Part shown: piece after piece, positions 56,660 through 64,000 of the stretch
Layout of the letters: every line of letters starts with the position of its first letter
Numbering within the stretch: the first letter of the stretch is position 1
Origin: Stictocephala bisonia
Taxonomy: Eukaryota > Arthropoda > Insecta > Hemiptera > Membracidae
Assembly (NCBI GenBank): GCA_035578905.1
Contig: JAQJVL010002674.1
Span: 22,880 to 86,879 of the forward strand
Length of the DNA stretch: 64,000 nucleotides
Direction: 5' to 3'
Notes under the pieces: model-generated
What the model was told of the DNA's origin: nothing
Databases searched by the model: none
The model's input: only the letters and a program-made list of their open reading frames with translations
Made by a program: the position numbers and the translations under genes

Positions 56660-58022
56660 AAAACAGCTGGCTAGTTCACTTTACATAAAGGCTAGCGTTG
56701 TTGTATGGACAGTTACTACACCCCTCCATAGAAAGCCGGCCAGTAGGAAGACTGCTTGGCTACTGACGGGAGATTCAATGCAGTGTTGTTATAGCCAGTT
56801 CACTTTACATAATGGCTAACGTTGTTGTATGGACAGTTACTACACCCCTCCATAGAAAGCCGGCCAGTAGGAAGACTGCTTGGCTACTGACGGGAGATTC
56901 AATGCAGTGTTGTTATAGCCAGTTCACTTTACATAATGGCTAACGTTATTGTATGGACAGTTACTACACCCCACCATAGAAAGCCGGCCAGTAGGAAGAC
57001 TGCTTGACTAGTAACGAGAGATTCATTGCAGTGTTGTTATAGCCAGGTCACTTTACATAATGGCTAACGTTGTTGTATGGACAGTTACTACACCCCTCCA
57101 TAGAAAGCCGGCCAGTAGAAAGACTGCTTGACTACTGACGGGAGACTCAATGCAGTGTTGTTATAGCCAGTTCACTTTACATAATGGCTAACGTTGTTGT
57201 ATGGACAGTTACTACACCCCTCCATAGAAAGCCGGCCAGTAGGAAGACTGCTTGACTACTGACGGGAGACTCAATGCAGTGTTGTTATAGCCAGTTCACT
57301 TTACATAATGGCTAACGTTGTTGTATGGACAGTTACTACACCCCTCCATAGAAAGCCGGCCAGTAGGAAGACTGCTTGACTAGTAACGAGAGATTCATTG
57401 CAGTGTTGTTATAGCCAGTTCACTTTACATAATGGCTAACGTTGTTGTATGGACAGTTACTACACCTCTCCACAGTAGGCCGGCCAGCAGTATGACTGCT
57501 TGACTAGTAACGAGAGATTCATTGCAGTGTTGTTATAGCCAGTTCATTTTACATAATGGCTAACGTTGTTGTATGGACAGTTACTACACCCCTCCATAGA
57601 AAGCCGGCCAGTAGGAAGACTTTTTGACTACTGACGGGAGACTCAATGCAGTGTTGTTATAGCCAGTTCACTTTACATAATGGCTAACGTTGTTGTATGG
57701 ACAGTTACTACACCCCTCCATAGAAAGCCGGCCAGTAGGAAGACTGTTTGACTACTGACGGGAGACTCAATGCAGTGTTGTTATAGCCAGTTCACTTTAC
57801 ATAATGGCTAACGTTGTTGTATGGACAGTTACTACACCTCTCCACAGTAGGCCGGCCAGCAGTATGACTGCTTGACTAGTAACGAGAGATTCATTGCAGT
57901 GTTGTTATAGCCAGTTCACTTTACATAATGGCTAACGTTGTTGTATGGACAGTTACTACACCCCTCCATAGAAAGCCGGCCAGTAGGAAGACTGCTTGGC
58001 TACTGACGGAAGATTCAATGCT
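56660..58022 (+). repeat. 124-bp satellite, right block
   Basis: About 11 units in 124-bp register with the left block. Two sub-types (AGAAAGCCGGCCAGTAGGAA with CTGACGGGAG; AGTAGGCCGGCCAGCAGTAT with GTAACGAGAG) are mixed. The open frames over single units are not genes. Confidence 0.95.
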
Positions 58023-58550
58023 GTGTTTCTTTAACCAGTTCACATGCAATTGTTTCCTATCTGCTGTCAATCTTCTACAGTTTCCCTCACAACGTTTCCC
58101 AACTCCACATCACCATCACTCCCTTAATTATGGTTACATGCAGTGAACGCCATCATTTCTCCAGCTCCAGCTGCCTTTCCCTTCCGGAACCGACTGTCGT
58201 TTACTGGAATGGCCAGAAACTTCATTATTATAACGACAAATAATTTAATTTATATCAGCTCCTTAATCATTTTTTTGGACAAATCATTGTTAAAATAACA
58301 TTGTTATAACAACACATTGTTATAACAATAAAATAATCATTGTTATAAAACAACACTTTTAATATTGAAATATGCTATTTTAATGATTTGTTCATTGAAT
58401 TTAAATATGGTTTAATTTATCTCTAATTAGATACAAAATTATGATTTTCTTTATTTCACCTGTCTAATTTACTATCATGTTGTAAAACACAAATTTTATT
58501 GTATCATTTATTGGCCTAGATATTATCAAAATGAGTTATAAACGTAATTA
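58023..58550. other. intergenic
   Basis: Contains the palindromic TTGTTATAACAA twice (about 58302 and 58318). No gene. Confidence 0.35.
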
Positions 58551-58734
58551 ATTACTTGGTATTGAGTTATGAACCAACATGACTTATAGGCGTATTATAG
58601 ATTACTGCCTTTTATCAATGGTGTTTACAAGTGAACCAATCAATTACTTGGTATTGAGTCATGAACCAACATGACTTATAGGCTTATTATCGATTACTGC
58701 CTTATATCATTGGTGTATTCAAGTGAACCAATCA
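58551..58734 (+). repeat. 92-bp tandem duplication
   Basis: ATTACTTGGTATTGAGT-ATG, AACCAACATGACTTATAGGC and GTGAACCAATCA occur in two adjacent copies starting at 58551 and 58643, with a few differences. Confidence 0.9.
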
Positions 58735-59159
58735 AATACTTAAGTATGTGTCCCCTCTTCACTCTCCTCCCTCCCAGGCCATAAACACACACATACTCAG
58801 TGGAGCCCTCTGACTACAACGTTTCACTATTGCTAAATGCAAATTGCACCTGAAGCTCGTGTTCATCTGGCTTTTTACTCTGCAACAATTGAATCGTGAC
58901 CAACGTCCAGCTATCAGTTGTTTCAGCAGACCGCAGCAATTTTCTTATTGTCATAATAAGTGAAAGATCAATTTGTTATTGTTACTGGTGTTTGAACTTT
59001 GTGGATACACTTTATTTAAAACCTCTTGCAAGTGTTTGATCAATTAAAAGAGTTTTATCTATTTGGCCTAGTATTCTTGTGTTCAGTTTGGTTTTTGTAC
59101 AGTTTATACCCACATGGATCACCTCAAGAACACCCAGTACATTCCATCTGCATAAGCGA
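58735..59159. other. flank of the 30-bp minisatellite
   Basis: A balanced-composition patch at 58745-58900 without a supported frame; the rest is AT-rich. Confidence 0.3.
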
Positions 59160-61606
59160 AGTGGTTCCGACAGTGCTTGTAGTAGCTTTGGCAGTTTCGA
59201 CAATGCTTGTAGTAGCTTTGGCAGTTTCGACTATGCTTGTAGGAGCTTTGGTGGTTTAAAGAGTGGTTGTAGTAGCATTAGTGGTTCCGACAATGCTTGT
59301 ATTAGCTTTGGCAGTTTCGACAAAGCTTGTACTCGTATTAGCTTTGGTGTTTTCGACAATGCTTGCAATCTTATTTTTACATATGAGACGCCGACACAAC
59401 GTTGTCGGTATTTTAAGGCGAATATGAATGATTATATGAGTGTAGGATGAGTGTGGATGAGTGTAGTCTGGTTACTAACTGAGTTCAACTGTTCCGTAGC
59501 TTTGGTGGTTTCGACAGTGGTTGTAGTAGCTTTGGTGATTTCGACAGTAGTTGTAGTAGCTTTGGTGGTTTCGACAGTAGTTGTAGTAGCTTTGGTAATT
59601 TCGACAGTGGTTGTAGTAGCTTTGGTTGTTTCGACAGTGATTGTAGTAGCTTTGTTGGTTTCGAAAGTGGTTGTAGTAGCTTTGGTAGTTTCGACAGTGG
59701 TTGTAGTACCTTTTGTGGTTTCTTCAGTGGTTGAAGTAGCTTTGGTAGTTTCGACAGTGGTTGTAGTACAATGGTTTGGACTGTGGTTGTAGTACCTTTG
59801 GTAGTTTCGACAGTGGTTGTAGTAGCTTTGGTGGTTGCGACAGTAGTTGTAGTAGCTTTGGTGGTTCCGACAATGCTTGTATTAGCTTTGGCAGTTTCGA
59901 CAATGCTTGTAGTAGCTTTGGTGGTTTCGACAGTAGTTGAAGAAGCTTTTGCGGTTTCGACAGTGGTTGTAGTACCTTTGTAGTTTCGACAGTGGTTGTA
60001 GTACCTTTGGTGGTTTCGACACTGGTTGAAGAACCTTTGGTGGTTTCGACAGTGGTTGTAGTACCTTTGTAGTTTCAACAGTGGTTGTAGTACCTTTGGT
60101 GGTTTCGACAGTGGTTGTAGTACCTTTGGTGGTTTCGACAGTGGTTGTAGTACCTTTGGTGGTTTCGACAGTGGTTGTAGTACCTTTGTAGTTTCGACAG
60201 TGGTTGTAGTACCTTTGGCGGTTTCGACAGTGGTTGTAGTACCTTTGGTGGTTTCGACAGTGGTTGTAGTACCTTTGGTGGTTTCGACACTGGTTGAAGT
60301 ACCTTTGGCGATTTCGACAGTGGTTGTAGTACCTTTGGTGGTTTCGACACTGGTTGAAGTACCTTTGGCGATTTCGACAGTGGTTGTAGTACCTTTGTAG
60401 TTTCGACAGTGGTTGTAGTACCTTTGGCGGTTTCGACAGTGGTTGTAGTACCTTTGGTGGTTTCGACAGTGGTTGTAGTACCTTTGGCGGTTTCGACAGT
60501 GGTTGTAGTACCTTTGGCGGTTTCGACAGTGGTTGTAGTACCTTTGGTGGTTTCGACAGTGGTTGTAGTACCTTTGGTGGTTTCGACAGTGGTTGTAGTA
60601 CCTTTGGTAGTTTCGACAGTGGTTGTAGTACCTTTGGCGGTTTCGACAGTGGTTGTAGTACCTTTGGTGGTTTCGACAGTGGTTGTAGTACCTTTGGTGG
60701 TTTCGACAGTGGTTGTAGTAGCTTTGGTGGTTTCGACAGTGGTTGTAGTAGCTTTGGTGGTTTCGACAGTGGTTGTAGTACCTTTGGCGGTTTCGACAGT
60801 GGTTGTAGTACCTTTGGTGGTTTCGACAGTGGTTGTAGTACCTTTGGTGGTTTCGACAGTGGTTGTAGTACCTTTGGTGGTTTCGACAGTGGTTGTAGTA
60901 CCTTTGGCGGTTTCGACAGTGGTTGTAGTACCTTTGGTGGTTTCGACAGTGGTTGTAGTACCTTTGGTGGTTTCGACAGTGGTTGTAGTAACTTTGGTGG
61001 TTTCGACAGTGGTTGTAGTACCTTTGGCGGTTTCGACAGTGGTTGTAGTACCTTTGGTGGTTTCGACAGTGGTTGTAGTACCTTTGGCGGTTTCGACAGT
61101 GGTTGTAGTAGCTTTGGTGGTTTCGACAGTGGTTGTAGTACCTTTGGCGGTTTCGACAGTGGTTGTAGTACCTTTGGTGGTTTCGACAGTGGTTGTAGTA
61201 CCTTTGGTGGTTTCGACAGTGGTTGTAGTACCTTTGGCGGTTTCGACAGTGGTTGTAGTACCTTTGGTGGTTTCGACAGTGGTTGTAGTAGCTTTGGTGG
61301 TTTCGACAGTGGTTGTAGTACCTTTGGTGGTTTCGACAGTGGTTGTAGTACCTTTGGTGGTTTCGACAGTGGTTGTAGTACCTTTGGTAGTTTCGACAGT
61401 GGTTGTAGTACCTTTGGTGGTTTCGACAGTGGTTGTAGTACCTTTGGTGGTTTCGACAGTGGTTGTAGTACCTTTGGTGGTTTCGACAGTGGTTGTAGTA
61501 CCTTTGGTGGTTTCGACAGTGGTTGTAGTACCTTTGGTGGTTTCGACAGTGGTTGTAGTACCTTTGGTGGTTTCGACAGTGGTTGTAGTACCTTTGGTGG
61601 TTTCAA
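59160..61606 (+). repeat. 30-bp minisatellite (about 80 units)
   Basis: Units of GTGGTTGTAGTACCTTTGG plus TGGTTTCGACA. From about 60410 to 61606, roughly 40 units run in perfect 30-bp register. Differences are mostly at three sites (CCTTT/GCTTT/ACTTT; GGTGG/GGCGG; GGTAG). Leftwards units are more diverged, and some have 29 bp (CCTTTGTAG). The 30-bp period leaves five of six frames open, giving VVVVPLVVST or GCSTFGGFDS on plus, and KPPKVLQPLS, RYYNHCRNHQ or VETTKGTTTT on minus. The 401- and 574-codon frames are therefore not taken as genes. Confidence 0.97.
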
Positions 61607-62017
61607 ATTGTTAGTGAATAAAAGGATGATTAATCTTCTATATTAGTTACTTCGTGCCAACGACTTAACGTGACTTCTGAAACAGGAAAGTGCCACAAGG
61701 AAAAATTAACCATGTCGGCTGTTGAATCAGTTATTAATAGCCGTTAATTTGGTCTTATGATTTATAGATGGGTTTTATTCCTAACTACCAAATATCCCTA
61801 AGAGATGAATAATAAAACAATGAACATGATGGAAATAGTTAATATGTATAGCTTCTAATTATGTAAAACCATTTTGATACATAGATCAGATTGCTTAGTT
61901 TTAAGATTAGGTGGTAGAGAGAACTGTCTATAGTCCTAAACTCGCCTTATAAAATAAACATATTTTCATTTCATTTGTATCAGAACAGTGCGTGAAACTA
62001 ACCTTCATTCCGAAAAC
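61607..62017. other. AT-rich upstream sequence
   Basis: No repeat or gene recognised. It could hold the promoter of the small ORF at 62018; no clear TATA box was found. Confidence 0.3.
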
Positions 62018-62167
62018 ATGGCGATTTCAGTTATATTAACTTTCATACTAGCTATACTTTGTGTGTTTACACAATTACTTTGTACGATCAGAGGGCAGGA
62101 GTGGCCCCTAACTGCACCGCCACTAACGGCACCTGACGGCCGTCGGGTGAGATATCACGAGCAATAA
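62018..62167 (+). CDS. small ORF / candidate first exon with signal peptide
   Basis: ATG at 62018 has a favourable insect context (GAAAACATGGC). It opens a frame starting MAISVILTFILAILCVFTQL followed by LCTIRGQEWPLT. The first ~20 residues are a hydrophobic core typical of a secretory signal peptide or membrane anchor, then a polar, proline-rich part (APPLTAPDGRR). The frame closes as a 49-residue protein at TAA 62165-62167. Alternatively it leaves through a donor-like CGG|GTGAGA at 62147 to an exon outside the window. GC rises from about 62090. The family is not recognised. Secretion is predicted from hydrophobicity only. Confidence 0.3.
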   Translation: MAISVILTFILAILCVFTQLLCTIRGQEWPLTAPPLTAPDGRRVRYHEQ

Positions 62168-62339
62168 ATTCGCTCTCCATCGATAATTGCACCGCAGACT
62201 TTCACAGGTACGCCAGTGCGGTATATCTGCTCAGTTAGACGAGCTTCTGACTTTTGTGTGTTTACATAGTAACATAGTTACCTAACACTATATAGTAGAA
62301 TCAGAGAGAAGGAGAGGCCTTCTCATCCAAATGATATGT
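62168..62339. other. flank of the 284-bp array
   Basis: Nothing recognised. Confidence 0.3.
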
Positions 62340-63209
62340 CAACACTTAACTCAACAACACTTATCAGGAAGGTGACAAAACATTTTATGACTTATGTACA
62401 TCCTATCGACTTGTTAACTCTTATTGCAACGATCTCCTTACCAGAATCTATACAGAGAGTGACAAAATTATTTATAACTTATGTGTTGTGTATGTACAAC
62501 TCAGTGAGTTGTCAACTCTAATCACAACGATCTCCTAATACGGAAAGTGACAACATTATTTATGACTTATGTGTTGTGTATGTACAACTCAGTGAGTTGT
62601 CAACTCTAATCACAACGATCTCCTTATCAGGCTCTATACGGAAGGTGACAACATTATTTATGACTTATGTGTTGTGTATGTACAACTCAGTGAGTTGTCA
62701 ACTCTAATCACAACGATCTCCTAATACGGAAGGTGACAACATTATTTATGACTTATGTGTTGTGTATGTACAACTCAGTGAGTTGTAAACTCTAATCACA
62801 ACAATCTCCTTATCAGGCTCTATACAGAGAGTAACAACATTATTTATGACTTATGTGTTGTGTATGTACAACTCAGTGAGTTGTCAACTCTAATCACAAC
62901 GATCTCCTTATCAGGCTCTATACGGAAGGTGACAACATTATTTATGACTTATGTGTTGTGTATGTACAACTCAGTGAGTTGTCAACTCTAATCACAACGA
63001 TCTCCTAATACGGAAGGTGACAACATTATTTATGACTTATGTGTTGTGTATGTACAACTCAGTGAGTTGTAAACTCTAATCACAACAATCTCCTTATCAG
63101 GCTCTATACAGAGAGTAACAACATTATTTATGACTTATGTGTTGTGTATGTACAACTCAGTGAGTTGTCAACTCTAATCACAACGATCTCCTTATCAGGC
63201 TCTATACTG
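62340..63209 (+). repeat. tandem array with 284-bp higher-order repeat
   Basis: Sub-units with TATGACTTATGTGTTGTGTA, TGTACAACTCAGTGAGTTGT and CAACTCTAATCACAACGATC occur in spacings 98, 88, 98, 98, 88, 98. The 88-bp form lacks the TCAGGCTCTA stretch. Three sub-units (284 bp) repeat as a block: TATGACTT at 62561, 62845 and 63129, and 62659 and 62943. Each unit has the perfect palindrome ACAACTCA-G-TGAGTTGT. The first two units, on the left, are diverged. Confidence 0.95.
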
Positions 63210-64000
63210 AGACCCATCCCCCCCACCAAAGCTGGAAAGCGTGCCAACCGGGGGATGGCTCAAACCAAGTCGAGCGATGGGATCACGGGTGGCAGTTGGA
63301 GGGTCAAAATAACACTCGGCCGCTGAGCAAAACTAATTTTATTTCAAGAAACATCATTTAAAAAATCAAAAACGGCAGAAGGCCACCATATAAAATAGGC
63401 AGAAGGCCACAATATAAATTCTCACTTAAATAAATAACAAGATAACTAACCTTAACAAATTAACACACAATAATAACAAACGCTATAAATACCACAAACT
63501 CTACAAATACCAAAGTGAACAATCAATTTTTGTATGGCCTATCTGCAGTTGGGCCTGAGACTCCCAAAACGTAAGGAAAATTTATTAACAAAATTTAAAA
63601 AGGTGACAAACTTCGCAACAAATTTAGATAACCCCAAATAAACGTGAAAATTTAGAAAACTTTTGGATCACAACACTTAAACCGGCAATTTAGCCCCCAC
63701 ATCCCTTGATTCCACCGGGCCAGGGAGTAAGCCGGAATCCCTGGGCAGCTCCGAATTAAAAATTAAGCAAAGCACAATAATCCCCTTTTGGTCAAAGTTT
63801 AAAAAATTAAATAATTTAAAAGAAAATATAACACGGTACCGTCGAGTAAAAATTCACTTCAAAAACCCCCCCCCAAATACACTTAACAAAAAATAAATAA
63901 CAATAACTAGGCCTAAGCAATTAAATAAATAATAACAGGATTTAACAATGGGGACCTAACAAATATAAAAAATCTAAACAAATGTAACAAGAAAATAAAC
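63210..64000. other. window end, no gene; homopolymer-stretched style
   Basis: The array ends in a GC-richer patch (63210-63320) and then AT-rich sequence with stretched runs (e.g. CCCCCCCCC at 63865-63874), similar in texture to 30.4-34.7 kb but milder. GGCAGAAGGCCAC occurs twice near 63373 and 63400, a small tandem repeat. No coding frame is supported. Confidence 0.4.

Noticed and set aside
58295..58330. Paired TTGTTATAACAA palindromes as an operator
   Set aside because: AT-rich 12-mers, easily by chance or as a relic of the nearby satellite; no gene next to them.
59882..61614. 574- and 401-codon open frames as genes
   Set aside because: They are by-products of a 30-bp repeat lacking stops in five frames. 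Frames switch at 29-bp units and there is no splice-linked start.

Overview
This is AT-rich animal nuclear DNA, most likely from an insect with a large, repeat-laden genome. A hemipteran would fit, but nothing in the window proves it. The clues are short TTAGG/CCTAA-type runs, Jockey/CR1-like and Penelope-like retroelement remnants, many TA- or TTAA-flanked MITE-like elements, a Helitron promoter with an arthropod-style TCAGT initiator, and exon-sized coding islands bounded by GT/AG sites instead of packed genes. There are no bacterial operons, rRNA genes or CRISPR arrays.

Layout. 0-6 kb: tRNA-derived SINE, G-rich minisatellites in both orientations (inverted arrays), a fold-back element and a LINE reverse-transcriptase remnant. 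6-13 kb: dispersed repeats, a tRNA-like SINE head, a TA-flanked MITE, and a dispersed repeat carrying both a nested inverted-repeat element and a large TG/TGCG microsatellite. 13.3-15.8 kb: a 31-bp minisatellite. 16-30 kb: a palindromic element, several candidate exons (16.0, 20.5-20.8 and 21.8-22.1 kb), SINEs, a MITE family with TTAA ends, and a TA-flanked MITE. 30.4-34.7 kb: sequence full of stretched homopolymers, probably low-quality consensus. 34.8-39.3 kb: Penelope and LINE remnants, one LINE inserted in a 72-bp tandem array. 39.8-44.2 kb: third MITE copy, polypurine tract, fold-back element.

44.2-50.6 kb holds the best-supported element, an almost intact autonomous-type Helitron. It has a TC 5' end preceded by A, a TATA box plus initiator, one 1826-codon reading frame (N-terminal region, HUH Rep nuclease, Pif1-like helicase) broken only by two in-frame TAA codons, a poly(A) signal, a 3' hairpin, and CTAA followed by T. 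Its 5' region also carries 23 bp of the G-rich minisatellite unit that forms arrays at 1.8-4.9 and 55.7-56.4 kb.

50.6-64 kb: a 128-bp array, a candidate terminal exon (53.7 kb), a 124-bp satellite split by the G-rich minisatellite, a 30-bp minisatellite open in five of six frames, a candidate signal-peptide exon (62.0 kb), and a 284-bp higher-order repeat. Host coding content is sparse; every host exon call is a proposal from splice sites and open frame and no host gene could be named.
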